A stretch of 64,000 bases of DNA from positions 124,001-188,000 of the forward strand of contig NZ_BILW01000008.1 in assembly GCF_004000765.1 (NCBI RefSeq), in the 5' to 3' direction. Both the position numbers and the translations under genes were made by a program. Source of the DNA: Paenibacillus chondroitinus NBRC 15376. Its GTDB lineage: Bacteria; Bacillota; Bacilli; Paenibacillales; NBRC-103111. Of the stretch, positions 29,767-38,522 are shown piece after piece (within the stretch, counting starts at the first letter, position 1; each line of letters begins with the position of its first letter). The notes under the pieces were generated by a model. It saw only the letters and a program-made list of their open reading frames with translations, was not told the DNA's origin and made no database searches.

Positions 29767-30150
29767 TTACTTCTTAGACTTCCTAATAGAAAGAATACCC
29801 AGTACGAGTGTTGCCAATTGAGCAAAAAAGTATCCAACAATCGTCGTGGTTAAAGCGACATGTTCCGGATACCGAACGGCAACCAAACCTGCGAAGCCAG
29901 CAATTGCTGCTCTTGTCAGAAAACCTAGGGTCACCTTGCGCCCTTTCTGCTCTATCGCAGCTGCTGCCAACTTGTTAATTTTCCAGGCCAGAAACCTTGC
30001 ATTGATCATGCTCGCCATAGATCCAAGCATAATGCCGGCAAAGTAAACCCGGTAATCGACAAGAAGCGCCCATGCAGCCAAACAAAAGGATAAAAAGAAA
30101 AGAAACACATTTTGAACCGTTTTCAGAGTGGCTGAAAATTCATCCATCAT
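29767..30150 (-). CDS. atpI: ATP synthase subunit I (AtpI)
   Basis: A 127-residue, four-helix membrane protein of the ATP synthase I family, thought to assist c-ring assembly. Conserved features are MLGSMASMINARFLAWK after helix 2 and a basic tail SIRKSKK. The ATG overlaps the preceding stop codon as ATGA. The name atpI is positional and by topology; the sequence is poorly conserved in this family. Confidence 0.85.
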   Translation of the reverse strand: MMDEFSATLKTVQNVFLFFLSFCLAAWALLVDYRVYFAGIMLGSMASMINARFLAWKINKLAAAAIEQKGRKVTLGFLTRAAIAGFAGLVAVRYPEHVALTTTIVGYFFAQLATLVLGILSIRKSKK

Positions 30151-30368
30151 AGCCCTCCGTACCGCTTTATCATGAAGTAAATGCTAATGATTCCGGTTAC
30201 AAGCCCTAGCAAAAATCCGCCTAACAACCAGAATTGTCCCCCTAGTACACGCGTTAGCCAATCGCCGAACAAATATCCGGCTCCTAAACAAACTACAAGG
30301 TCAATGCCGATCGCACTAGTTAACGCTACTGCCCGCCACGGATTATCATTGGGATTTTGCCGTTTCAT
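30147..30368 (-). CDS. AtpZ/AtpI-type two-helix protein at the head of the atp operon
   Basis: A 73-residue protein with two hydrophobic helices (about 14-34 and 43-65) and the family-like pattern GYLFGDWLTRVLGG and GFLLGLVTGIISIYFMIKRY. Such AtpZ proteins usually precede atpI in Firmicutes and have been linked to magnesium or calcium transport and F0 assembly. GGAGGGATGCG precedes the ATG; it is the first gene after the operon promoter. Confidence 0.85.
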   Translation of the reverse strand: MKRQNPNDNPWRAVALTSAIGIDLVVCLGAGYLFGDWLTRVLGGQFWLLGGFLLGLVTGIISIYFMIKRYGGL

Positions 30369-30438
30369 CGCATCCCTCCTGAAGGCTTTCCGCTGTGGAA
30401 AACCTGTTTCGTAGACATAGTGCTACGAATCCTCATTT

Positions 30439-30468
30439 ATTGTATCGAAGCAGTGCGAGGTTTGTCAA
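30439..30468 (-). promoter_or_regulatory. Sigma-A promoter of the atp operon
   Basis: Minus strand TTGACA (30468-30463), an 18-bp spacer and TACAAT (30444-30439), a near-consensus housekeeping promoter, about 70 bp before the first atp gene. Confidence 0.85.
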
Positions 30469-30502
30469 TTGACGAAACTTAACAGTCCTCGCAGCCCGAA
30501 AG

Positions 30503-30526
30503 CCCTCAGAGCCTTGCGGCTCTAAG
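30503..30526 (-). terminator. Stem-loop after the UDP-GlcNAc epimerase gene
   Basis: A 10-bp stem (CCTTAGAGCC and GGCTCTGAGG, one T-G pair) with a GCAA tetraloop, followed by a weak T tract (GCTTTC). Located between the epimerase stop and the atp promoter, so it probably limits readthrough. Confidence 0.55.
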
Positions 30527-30592
30527 GTTTGCGAGTTTCCAAACCAAACAGTCGAACTGTACGCTGTAGCGTTTGTCATGATTTTGTCACGG

Positions 30593-31729
30593 TTAGAATG
30601 TTTCAGGGCGCTCCGAGACCTTGCCAAAGTGATGCAGAATCGCTTGAACGATTCTTTGGGATGCTTTTCCATCCCCGTAAGGGTTGGCAGCTTGGCTCAT
30701 TTTGTTGTATAAAACTGGATCTGTCAGCAGCGCGCGAGCACGCTCATAGACCTTCTCCTCGTCCGTTCCAACCAGCTCCAATGTGCCCGCTTGAATGCCT
30801 TCCGGACGTTCTGTCGTATCACGGAGCACAAGTACCGGCACACCAAAGGATGGGGCTTCCTCCTGAAGACCGCCAGAGTCTGTCAGAATCATATGTGTCT
30901 TCGGATAGAAGTTATGGAATTCACTGGCATCGAATGGCTCTACCAGCTTGATGCGCGGGTGGTTACCCAGAATTTCGTGCGCAGGCTCTTTGACAGCCGG
31001 GCTCGGATGCACCGGATATACGATTGCGATATCTTCAAACTCATCAGCGATACGCTTCACAGCACGGAAAATTTGGCGGTGCGGTTCACCTTGCGCTTCA
31101 CGGCGATGAGCTGTCATCAAGATCAGCCTGCGGCCTGCTGCCCACTCCAAAACCGGGTGCTCGAAGGATTCCTGAACGGTATATTGAAAGACATCTGTAA
31201 CGGTATTCCCTGTTACATAGATTTGAGATTCGGATTTATTTTCTTTACGCAGATTATCAGCCGATTGCTGGGTTGGTGCAAAATGCAGATCCGCCAAAAC
31301 GCCTGTCAACTGACGGTTCATTTCTTCCGGATATGGCGACATTTTGTTCCACGTACGAAGACCCGCTTCGACATGTCCAACCTGGATTTGCTGCATAAAT
31401 GCCGCATAGCTCGCAAGGAACGTTGTCAGTGTATCGCCGTGCACGAGAATCAGATCCGGTTTCGCCTCTTGGAACACCGGCTCCAAACCTTGCAGCACGC
31501 GCATAGTAATTTCATTCAGCGTCTGACGATCCTTCATAACGTTAAGGTCATAATCCGGTGTGATTTTAAAAATATCAAGCACCTGATCCAACATCTGGCG
31601 ATGCTGAGCCGTTACGCAAACGAGAGACTCGATATGTTCTGGATGCTTCTCCAGCTCCTTAATCAGCGGAGCCATTTTAATCGCTTCAGGTCTAGTACCG
31701 AAGATCGTAATGACTTTCAAACGTTTCAT
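30593..31729 (-). CDS. UDP-N-acetylglucosamine 2-epimerase (non-hydrolysing)
   Basis: A 378-residue enzyme interconverting UDP-GlcNAc and UDP-ManNAc for wall polymer linkage units or surface polysaccharide (WecB/MnaA family). Key stretches: FGTRPEAIKMAPLIKEL, LVHGDTLTTFLASYAAF, GHVEAGLRT, PEEMNRQLTGVLAD, MTAHRREAQGEP and the C-terminal LTDSGGLQEEAPSFGVPVLVLRDTTERPEG. GGGGAG precedes the ATG. It sits between upp and the atp operon, 26 bp after upp. Either symbol mnaA or wecB would be defensible, so none is fixed. Confidence 0.94.
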   Translation of the reverse strand: MKRLKVITIFGTRPEAIKMAPLIKELEKHPEHIESLVCVTAQHRQMLDQVLDIFKITPDYDLNVMKDRQTLNEITMRVLQGLEPVFQEAKPDLILVHGDTLTTFLASYAAFMQQIQVGHVEAGLRTWNKMSPYPEEMNRQLTGVLADLHFAPTQQSADNLRKENKSESQIYVTGNTVTDVFQYTVQESFEHPVLEWAAGRRLILMTAHRREAQGEPHRQIFRAVKRIADEFEDIAIVYPVHPSPAVKEPAHEILGNHPRIKLVEPFDASEFHNFYPKTHMILTDSGGLQEEAPSFGVPVLVLRDTTERPEGIQAGTLELVGTDEEKVYERARALLTDPVLYNKMSQAANPYGDGKASQRIVQAILHHFGKVSERPETF

Positions 31730-31754
31730 TGGTTCTTCTCCCCATCGTCATAAA

Positions 31755-32384
31755 TTATTTCGTGCCGAACAGGCGATCTCCCGCATCTCCCAAGCCAGGT
31801 ACGATATAGCCATGATCATTCAAGTAGTCATCCACGGCCGCCACATAAATATCAACATCCGGATGCTCTTGTTGAACCGCTTTAATTCCTTCCGGCGCAG
31901 CAATTAAACACATCAGCTTCATTTGTGTACAGCCTCTGCGTTTCAAAACTTCAATCGCTGCATTCGCTGAACCGCCTGTTGCGAGCATCGGGTCAATCAC
32001 AATGAGCTCCCGCTCCAAGACATCTGTCGGCAGCTTCACATAATATTCGACAGGCTGCAGCGTGTCAGGATCACGGTATAGACCAACATGTCCTACTTTG
32101 GCAGCCGGAATCAGTTTAAGCACACCGTCAACCATTCCTAAGCCTGCACGCAAAATAGGGATAAGTCCCAGCATTCTGCCGGAAATAATGCGGCAATCTG
32201 CCGTTGTTACAGGCGTTTTCACCTGAACATGCTCAAGCGGAATATCTCTCGTGATCTCGTAGGCCATCAAAGTCGCTACTTCGTCTACGAGCTCCCGAAA
32301 ATCTTTTGTTTTGGTATTCTCATCCCGAATAAAGGTCAGCTTATGCTGAATTAACGGATGATCACAAATAAATAACTTCCCCAT
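31755..32384 (-). CDS. upp: Uracil phosphoribosyltransferase
   Basis: A 209-residue salvage enzyme making UMP from uracil and PRPP. The PRPP-binding loop [16 protein letters not shown], the N-terminal [25 protein letters not shown] and the C-terminal uracil-binding [11 protein letters not shown] are all intact. Order glyA-upp-atp is similar to Bacillus, with regulator/MFS genes inserted here. An extended -10 element lies about 75 bp upstream. Confidence 0.97.
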   Translation of the reverse strand: MGKLFICDHPLIQHKLTFIRDENTKTKDFRELVDEVATLMAYEITRDIPLEHVQVKTPVTTADCRIISGRMLGLIPILRAGLGMVDGVLKLIPAAKVGHVGLYRDPDTLQPVEYYVKLPTDVLERELIVIDPMLATGGSANAAIEVLKRRGCTQMKLMCLIAAPEGIKAVQQEHPDVDIYVAAVDDYLNDHGYIVPGLGDAGDRLFGTK

Positions 32385-32458
32385 AATTTCCTCCTAAAAA
32401 ACCACAATGTTATATGTATGTTACCCATTTTAGCGTCAAGGTACGACAAACCTCGTTC

Positions 32459-32467
32459 ATTATATCA
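32459..32467 (-). promoter_or_regulatory. Extended -10 promoter candidate for upp
   Basis: TGATATAAT on the minus strand (TATAAT at 32464-32459), about 75 bp before the upp start. No strong -35 is seen. Confidence 0.45.
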
Positions 32468-32528
32468 TATGTTATCCAACTTATCCTCCGAAAAACCAAA
32501 CCTACCATGAATATCCTTATTTACGTAA

Positions 32529-32562
32529 AAAACCGCCTGAGATCATCTCCCAAGCGGCTTTG
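32529..32562 (-). terminator. Terminator of the SgrR-type regulator gene
   Basis: Minus strand GCCGCTTGGGAGA pairs with ATCTCAGGCGGT around a short loop, followed by six T, starting about 12 bases after the stop codon. Confidence 0.85.
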
Positions 32563-32574
32563 CATCTTATCTGT

Positions 32575-34401
32575 TTATTCTTCCACTGGCCCCGGGTGGT
32601 ACCAAATGTTTTTGAAGTCAAACCATCCCAGCGTATTGAACGTTATGCCCTGTAAATGAGGGCTGTACACCAATTGCTGCGTCGTATGCAAAAGGAAGAG
32701 GACGGCGAAATTTTTCGATACTAAATCTTGCATACCCCGAATTCGTTCCAGGCGCGCCTGTCTGTCGGGCTCATTTTCGATAGCCGCAATAGTCTCATCA
32801 AAAACTCGCCGCTGCTCATCCGTCGCACAAACACGTACCGCTAAATTTCCTACTTTATACATCTCGATTAGGCAGCGTGCCTCATCATCATCCGCAACAA
32901 CTCCGCCTATGATAACATCGGCCTCTAACAGCAGCGGCACCTTTGTCATTTGTTCAAACGTATACAGCTTCAGAATAACGGGAATACCCACTTCCTGGCA
33001 GCGAGCCTGAATCCATTCGGCTTGAGGCTGATTCTTGAGCGTAAATGTCATGGTAATGGGTTCGCCATTATAACCGCATTCTCTAAGCAGCTCCCTTGCC
33101 CGCTCCGGCTGGTGATCCATAGGTCCTTGCCCCGGCGAGTCCGTTGGCAGGAAATCGGCAGCTGGCCTTGCATGATAAAGGCCTAATTCCTTAATTAACC
33201 CACAGCGGTCCAGAATAAGCTGAATAGCCTGGCGGAATTCAAGGGCTTGCTGTGGCCCATTTTTGCGAAGATTAAACACAACCGTGCTAGACCCCAGCAT
33301 CATCACTTCTTTTTTACACCAGTGTGCAGGGGCAGGCTGTTTATAATGGTTGAGTTTCCCCATTTGAAAGTTTAACTGCTGCCATCTTCGATCGCTGACG
33401 TTATCCGGAACATAGAGCAGCTCGATGCGATCTAGATGTGCGCCTTCCTTGTAGTACTCCTCGAAGGCTTCTAACGTCACACCACCCGCATCATGCCTCG
33501 TAATCCGGAAAGGACCCGTTCCAACAGGGAGCATGCTGGCATCCGCTACCTTAGTTGCACTGTAAACATCTGCAGGGACAATCGCTGCCTGATAGGAGCT
33601 AACATAATGCGGCAGCATATAATTCGGCGCAGCAAGTTCCATGCGAACCGTCAGCCTGTCGACGGCGCGAATATCCTTGACGGAATTCAACAGCCACCGA
33701 TTCGGCGAATCCTCTGTGCCCAGTGAGCGCAGCCGGTTGAAGGAAAACACAACATCGTCCGCCGTCAGCTCCCGGCCATGATGGAATCTCACTCTTTTCC
33801 GCAAATAGAAAGTCCATACCGTCGCATTCGCATTGCATTCCCACTCATGAGCCAAGCCAGGCTCCAGGCTGCCGCAAAGCGGATTGAAATAGAGCAGCGT
33901 ATCAAAGGCTTGCTTCACAAAATGCAGGTCCCGTGAGAACAGCACATCGACAGGATCAAGCGTCAGCACGCGAATCTGCATCGGCAGCCTCAGAGTTTCA
34001 GGATTTCCGGAATCGCAATTGCCTTTGTATCCGAAATAACTTCCGAGCCAGGCCAAGAACCGATCCATGACACTCCCGTCCAATCCTTCCATTTGAAACA
34101 AACTCATCGCATGGTTCAAGTTTCCCTGTTCAACATGGATCTTCGCTTCCGCCATCAGCACATCTTCCGCCGGAACCAGAAATCGAATCATCGAGCGGTG
34201 TCCACGGCCTCGTCCCGGCGTCCAGACGATCCAACCCATTTCGCTCATTTTGCGGATCAAAATTTTTACATTGCGCTCCGTACAATACAGGTAACCGGCA
34301 ATTTCTTCTACGGAGACTGGCACGTCCATATACGTGTGGGGGATCTGTAAAACACGCGTTACTGATGTTTTCAACTGCGCATATTGTAAGGCAAGCTGCA
34401 T
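32575..34401 (-). CDS. SgrR-type regulator: winged helix fused to a solute-binding domain
   Basis: A 608-residue cytosolic protein without signal peptide. About 25-100 form a DNA-binding winged helix (VSVEEIAGYLYCTERNVKIL, then MGWIVWTPGRGRGHRS), and about 150-600 form a family-5 extracellular solute-binding fold (LTLDPVDVLFSRD, GLAHEWECNANATVWTFYLR, RFHHGRELTADDVVFSFNRL). This is the SgrR architecture, in which the binding domain senses a small molecule to control an adjacent transporter. ATG 34401 follows AAGGAGGGG by seven bases; an ATG ten codons upstream has no ribosome site. It is divergent from the MFS gene that it probably regulates; the ligand is unknown. Confidence 0.88.
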   Translation of the reverse strand: MQLALQYAQLKTSVTRVLQIPHTYMDVPVSVEEIAGYLYCTERNVKILIRKMSEMGWIVWTPGRGRGHRSMIRFLVPAEDVLMAEAKIHVEQGNLNHAMSLFQMEGLDGSVMDRFLAWLGSYFGYKGNCDSGNPETLRLPMQIRVLTLDPVDVLFSRDLHFVKQAFDTLLYFNPLCGSLEPGLAHEWECNANATVWTFYLRKRVRFHHGRELTADDVVFSFNRLRSLGTEDSPNRWLLNSVKDIRAVDRLTVRMELAAPNYMLPHYVSSYQAAIVPADVYSATKVADASMLPVGTGPFRITRHDAGGVTLEAFEEYYKEGAHLDRIELLYVPDNVSDRRWQQLNFQMGKLNHYKQPAPAHWCKKEVMMLGSSTVVFNLRKNGPQQALEFRQAIQLILDRCGLIKELGLYHARPAADFLPTDSPGQGPMDHQPERARELLRECGYNGEPITMTFTLKNQPQAEWIQARCQEVGIPVILKLYTFEQMTKVPLLLEADVIIGGVVADDDEARCLIEMYKVGNLAVRVCATDEQRRVFDETIAAIENEPDRQARLERIRGMQDLVSKNFAVLFLLHTTQQLVYSPHLQGITFNTLGWFDFKNIWYHPGPVEE

Positions 34402-34584
34402 GAAAGTCCCCTCCTTTACACGAATTACCAAAGAGTATAGTTGCGCCTTGCCATTTCGTCAACAGCCTGCAGGAGGGATAAAAGGTGAAAGTTTTCCAAC
34501 ACTCTGTACACTTTTTAACTCATGGTCATTTGTTATGATGGGGGAACACAGAAATTGACGACACTAGGAAACAGGTGATAGCGC

Positions 34585-35853
34585 ATGACATTCTTTCAAT
34601 TCCATCCTAATGTGCGACTGCGCATTGCTCTAAGCTTTCTGACCAACATTCTCAGCAATATGGTTATTCCATTCATGTCGATTTACTTTGCACGTACACT
34701 CGGCACAACCATCGCCGGCACAGCGACGACTATCTCCATTGCTGTTGCTCTAATTAGTGCCACGATCGGTGGTCATTACGCTGACCGGGTCGGCCGCAAA
34801 AAAATGATGCTAATCGGGGAAGGCGTCGCCCTTCTGGCTTATACGATTATGACCTTCGCTAATTCGCCAATCTGGCATTCCGCAGCACTCACGCTCATCA
34901 TGACAGTGATCAGTACGGCCTCTTGGGGACTAAGCAAACCTGCTGTTGAGGCCATGCTGATTGATGTATCAGGACCTGATACCCGTAAAGCCATCTATCG
35001 GATAAATTATTGGTCCAATAACCTGGCCATTTCCGTTGCGGGGATGATCGGCGGTTTCTTCTTTAGCGACTATCTCTTTGAGCTTTTGTTCGTTGCTAGC
35101 GGAATGTCACTTGTTGCGCTGCTGGTGACCGCCTTTTTCATGGCAGAAACGATGCCTTCCGAGGTGACTAGCGTGGAGGAAGAGGCGCGCTCTTCTAAAC
35201 GTATCTCGATGTATCACCGTTATAAAGAGGTGCTGAGTGACCGCAGATTCCTCATCTATCTAATCTCAAGTGTGCTCATCGTGTCCGTAGAAATGAATCT
35301 AAACGGATATATCGGCATCCGGCTCGCTCAAGATATTCATCACACCCCTTGGTTTCCCGGCATGTCCGCCACCATCGACGGCTTGCCTCTTGTCGGCGTT
35401 CTACGCACAGAGAATACACTCGCCGTCGTGCTGCTCTCCCTCTTTGTTGGGCGGTTGCTCAAGGGAAACTCCGACACCAGGATGATGTTGTTCGCCATGT
35501 TTCTGAACGTAGCCGGCTATACATATCTCGTATTCGGCAGTCAACCGATCATGCTTATGCTGCTAATGCTCGTTGCCACCATAGGTGAGCTGACCTATGT
35601 GCCTTTAAAACAATCGCTGCTTGTACAGCTTGTCCCCGACCACGCCCGCAGCTCCTATATGGCTCTCAGCAGCATGACGAATCGCGTTGCCATTATGCTT
35701 AGCGGACTGAACATGATCATCGGCGGTTTTCTGCCATCCGGGGCCATGGCGCTGTTTATTCTGCTGACTGGCGTCGCGGGAATCGGCTTGCTGGCGTCCA
35801 TACTGCCGAGCCTGAAGGAATCAGAGCAGAAGGTGCGTCATGCGGCAGTATAA
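34585..35853 (+). CDS. MFS transporter
   Basis: A 422-residue permease of the major facilitator superfamily with 12 predicted helices. The loop between helices 2 and 3 is the superfamily motif GGHYADRVGRKKMMLIGE. The N-terminal half closes with a long charged loop (VTSVEEEARSSKRISMYHRY). Substrate cannot be told from sequence; pairing with a divergent SgrR-type regulator suggests export or uptake of that regulator's ligand. AGGTGA precedes the ATG; one of the few plus-strand genes. Confidence 0.9.
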   Translation: MTFFQFHPNVRLRIALSFLTNILSNMVIPFMSIYFARTLGTTIAGTATTISIAVALISATIGGHYADRVGRKKMMLIGEGVALLAYTIMTFANSPIWHSAALTLIMTVISTASWGLSKPAVEAMLIDVSGPDTRKAIYRINYWSNNLAISVAGMIGGFFFSDYLFELLFVASGMSLVALLVTAFFMAETMPSEVTSVEEEARSSKRISMYHRYKEVLSDRRFLIYLISSVLIVSVEMNLNGYIGIRLAQDIHHTPWFPGMSATIDGLPLVGVLRTENTLAVVLLSLFVGRLLKGNSDTRMMLFAMFLNVAGYTYLVFGSQPIMLMLLMLVATIGELTYVPLKQSLLVQLVPDHARSSYMALSSMTNRVAIMLSGLNMIIGGFLPSGAMALFILLTGVAGIGLLASILPSLKESEQKVRHAAV

Positions 35854-35905
35854 AAAAAAGGGCTGTACCAAGAGGTCTTAGACGACCTTCTGGTACAGCC
35901 CTTTC
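35852..35905. terminator. Bidirectional terminator between the MFS gene and glyA
   Basis: AAAGGGCTGTACC and GGTACAGCCCTTT with further pairing AGAGGTC/GACCTTCT around a four-base loop, flanked by A-run on the left and T-rich on the right. It serves the convergent MFS gene (plus) and glyA (minus). Confidence 0.95.
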
Positions 35906-35913
35906 TATTTCGA

Positions 35914-37164
35914 TTAGTAAGTTAAACCTGCGTACAACGGATATTGAGCCGTCAAATCTTTCACCATGCCGCGAGCTTTCTCAAGAACAGCCTCATCTTT
36001 CGGGCTTTTCAATGTCATTGCAATCACTTTCGCGATTGTTTGCATCGCTTCTACGCCCATACCGCGTGATGTTACAGCCGGCGTGCCTAAACGGATACCG
36101 CTTGTGATGAACGGGCTTGTTGGGTCGAAAGGAATCGCGTTTTTGTTCGCTGTGATACCGATCTCGTCAAGTACGTGCTCAGCATCTTTACCTGTGATGT
36201 TCAGGTTGCGCAGATCAACCAGCATCAAGTGGTTATCTGTACCGCCGGAAACAAGGTTGATGCCTTCAGCTGTCAATGCAGTCGCCAATGCTTGAGCGTT
36301 GTTGATGACGTTTTGACCGTAAGTTTTGAATTCCGGTTGCAGAGCTTCACCGAAGGAAACGGCTTTTGCAGCAATTGTGTGCATCAAAGGACCGCCTTGG
36401 GAACCAGGGAATACAGCTTTATCAATGGCAGCTGCCCAAGCTTTGCGCGTAAGAATCATACCGCCGCGAGGACCGCGAAGTGTTTTGTGCGTTGTAGTTG
36501 TAACGAAATGTGCATGCGGCACTGGGTTCGGGTGCAAGCCAGCAGCAACTAGACCGGCAATATGCGCCATGTCAACGAAGAACAATGCGCCTACATCGTT
36601 AGCGATGGATGCTAGTGCTTCGAAATCAATCGTGCGCGGGTAAGCACTTGCGCCAGCAACTAACATGCGAGGCTTATGTTTGAAAGCCGCTTTACGAACA
36701 TCGTCGTAGTCGATGCGGAAGTCTTTTTCACTTACACCGTAAGCCACGAAGTTGTAAAGAATACCGGAAGCATTAACAGGGCTGCCGTGTGTTAAGTGAC
36801 CACCGTGTGCCAGGTTCATACCCAGAACAGTGTCGCCAGGGTTTAAAGCTGCCAAGTAAACAGCCATATTCGCTTGTGCACCAGAGTGCGGTTGAACGTT
36901 CGCATGTTCAGCTCCGAAAAGCTCTTTCGCGCGGTCGCGAGCGATATCTTCTACGATGTCTACGTATTCGCAGCCGCCATAGTACCTTTTGCCCGGGTAA
37001 CCTTCTGCGTATTTGTTAGTCAGTACTGTACCCATCGCTTCAAGCACAGCTTGGCTGACGATGTTCTCAGAAGCGATAAGCTCAATTTTGTCGCGTTGAC
37101 GACCAAGTTCTAGGTTCATAGCTTCTACGATTTTTGGATCTTGTTTACTTAGAAAGTTTGTCAT
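35914..37164 (-). CDS. glyA: Serine hydroxymethyltransferase
   Basis: A 416-residue PLP enzyme converting serine and tetrahydrofolate to glycine and methylene-THF. The PLP lysine is K227 in [46 protein letters not shown] and [13 protein letters not shown] are diagnostic. It is the third gene downstream of a ZTP riboswitch (38352-38463), which fits its place in one-carbon metabolism. Order rpiB-ywlG-glyA matches Bacillus. Confidence 0.98.
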   Translation of the reverse strand: MTNFLSKQDPKIVEAMNLELGRQRDKIELIASENIVSQAVLEAMGTVLTNKYAEGYPGKRYYGGCEYVDIVEDIARDRAKELFGAEHANVQPHSGAQANMAVYLAALNPGDTVLGMNLAHGGHLTHGSPVNASGILYNFVAYGVSEKDFRIDYDDVRKAAFKHKPRMLVAGASAYPRTIDFEALASIANDVGALFFVDMAHIAGLVAAGLHPNPVPHAHFVTTTTHKTLRGPRGGMILTRKAWAAAIDKAVFPGSQGGPLMHTIAAKAVSFGEALQPEFKTYGQNVINNAQALATALTAEGINLVSGGTDNHLMLVDLRNLNITGKDAEHVLDEIGITANKNAIPFDPTSPFITSGIRLGTPAVTSRGMGVEAMQTIAKVIAMTLKSPKDEAVLEKARGMVKDLTAQYPLYAGLTY

Positions 37165-37206
37165 ATGGAATTCCTCCTAAAAGATAATTTATATCTATAA
37201 GTTAAC

Positions 37207-37812
37207 CTAGCAATCCGCATCTGGCGCGGCTTGCTGATAGAGCTGCTCGGCAGCCTCAGGTGTGTAGACAGCTCTTGTTCCGCCAATCAATTTAGGCCGT
37301 GTGAAAGCCATGGTCACATAGGCATGACCCATATTCCGCACGGGCGGCCGTGCTGGCACAGCAACCCGCCGCAAATGCATCCCGATCAGCGTACTGCCAA
37401 TATCGATCCCGGCATGCGCTTGAATCGTCTCGACGACTACGGGCTTAGCGAAGTGGCGGTACGCGTAGGAGGCCATTGAACCGCCGGCTTTTGGCACGGG
37501 AATCACCGATACAGGCTCAAGCTGAGGGGAAATCGCGAAGAGATCTTCCTCGATGACAAGCGCGCGGTTCAAATGTTCGCAGCACTGAAAAGCCAAGTGC
37601 AAACCGAACTCGCGGCTAATGCGCTGCGCCGTTTCAAAAATCGGCCGAGCTGCATCCAGCGTCCCCGACGTCCCAATCCGATGACCGAGAATCTCACTCG
37701 TGCTTGTACCAATGACCAGAATATGCCCTGGCCGTAGATTGCCCACCTTTACCAACTCGCGAAGATTTGTTTCCAAATCCTCTGCAATCGTGTGAAGTAT
37801 GGAATTTGTCAT
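37207..37812 (-). CDS. ywlG: YwlG/DUF436 family protein (TIGR01440)
   Basis: A conserved 201-residue protein of unknown biochemical role, nearly always found beside rpiB and glyA in Bacillales. Recognisable family blocks are ILVIGTSTSEILGHRIGTSG, LAFQCCEHLNRALVIEE, PVPKAGGSMASYAYRHF and GIDIGSTLIGMHLRRVAVP. ATG 37812 is chosen, as AAGGGTGG precedes it by five bases; a GTG three codons earlier overlaps that site. It lies 11 bp after rpiB. Confidence 0.92.
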   Translation of the reverse strand: MTNSILHTIAEDLETNLRELVKVGNLRPGHILVIGTSTSEILGHRIGTSGTLDAARPIFETAQRISREFGLHLAFQCCEHLNRALVIEEDLFAISPQLEPVSVIPVPKAGGSMASYAYRHFAKPVVVETIQAHAGIDIGSTLIGMHLRRVAVPARPPVRNMGHAYVTMAFTRPKLIGGTRAVYTPEAAEQLYQQAAPDADC

Positions 37813-37823
37813 GGTGGCCACCC

Positions 37824-38282
37824 TTAAGGATGAATCGCGAAGCGATCTTCGATGTTTTGCACTTTGTTAATGCGGTTCTGGTGACGAACGCCTTGGGAAA
37901 ACTCTGTTTCCAGCCAAATTTTCACGATTTCCTCGGCAACACCCGGTCCGATGACACGCTCGCCTAAAGCAAGTACATTCGTATCATTGTGCTCCCGTGT
38001 GGCTTTAGCTGAAAATAGATCGTGAACCAGCGCGCAACGGATGCCTGGAACCTTATTCGCGGCAATCGACATCCCGATGCCTGTTCCACAGATCAGAATT
38101 CCTTTGTCTGCTTCCCCGGAAACCACATCTTCGCAAACCTTGAGTGCATAATCCGGATAATCGACGGAATCTGCACAGCTGCATCCATAATCTATGACCT
38201 GATGGCCCAAGGATTCAATAAAAGGAATAATAACATCTTTCAAACGATAGCCTGCATGATCCGCACCTAACGCAATTTTCAT
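37824..38282 (-). CDS. rpiB: Ribose-5-phosphate isomerase B
   Basis: A 152-residue RpiB/LacAB enzyme. MKIALGADHAGYRLKD carries the ring-opening residues; VDYPDYALKVCEDV, ILICGTGIGMSIAANKVPGIRCAL with the catalytic cysteine (ICGTG), and REHNDTNVLALGERVIG are conserved. It is the first gene after the ZTP riboswitch and a TATAAT-like box (38328-38323) that may allow additional riboswitch-independent transcription. Confidence 0.95.
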   Translation of the reverse strand: MKIALGADHAGYRLKDVIIPFIESLGHQVIDYGCSCADSVDYPDYALKVCEDVVSGEADKGILICGTGIGMSIAANKVPGIRCALVHDLFSAKATREHNDTNVLALGERVIGPGVAEEIVKIWLETEFSQGVRHQNRINKVQNIEDRFAIHP

Positions 38283-38351
38283 GGATAGAACGCTCCTTTG
38301 CTTGTTCGAATTCGACCCTTCTATTATATCCCAAAGTCCACCAGAAAACGA

Positions 38352-38463
38352 AAAAAAGAGCGGACACGCTGAAATAGCGCGTTGCTCTTTTGCCCAGGCG
38401 ACCGGCCGTATAGCTCAATGCTCCATTGTGGTTACTCCCACTCGTCGCCAGTTACATTGAGTC
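38352..38463 (-). ncRNA. ZTP (pfl) riboswitch with intrinsic terminator
   Basis: On the minus strand CTCAATG pairs with CATTGAG to enclose AACTGGCGACGAGTGGGA, AACCAC and TGGAGC, the conserved first half of the pfl/ZTP motif. The second half ends CGGTCGCCTGGGCA, matching the conserved CCGCCUGGGC. The aptamer covers about 38463-38391. It runs directly into a stem (AAAAGAGC/GCTCTTTT with internal CGCGC/GCGTG pairing) and a T-run at about 38357-38352. ZTP and ZMP accumulate when 10-formyl-THF is low; known members activate glyA, purH and folate genes. Here it should control rpiB-ywlG-glyA. Confidence 0.88.
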
Positions 38464-38522
38464 TTGCTTGATAAATCCATCTTATCGCATTATGCACGAG
38501 GTGTAAAGATGTCTTTCGCAAA

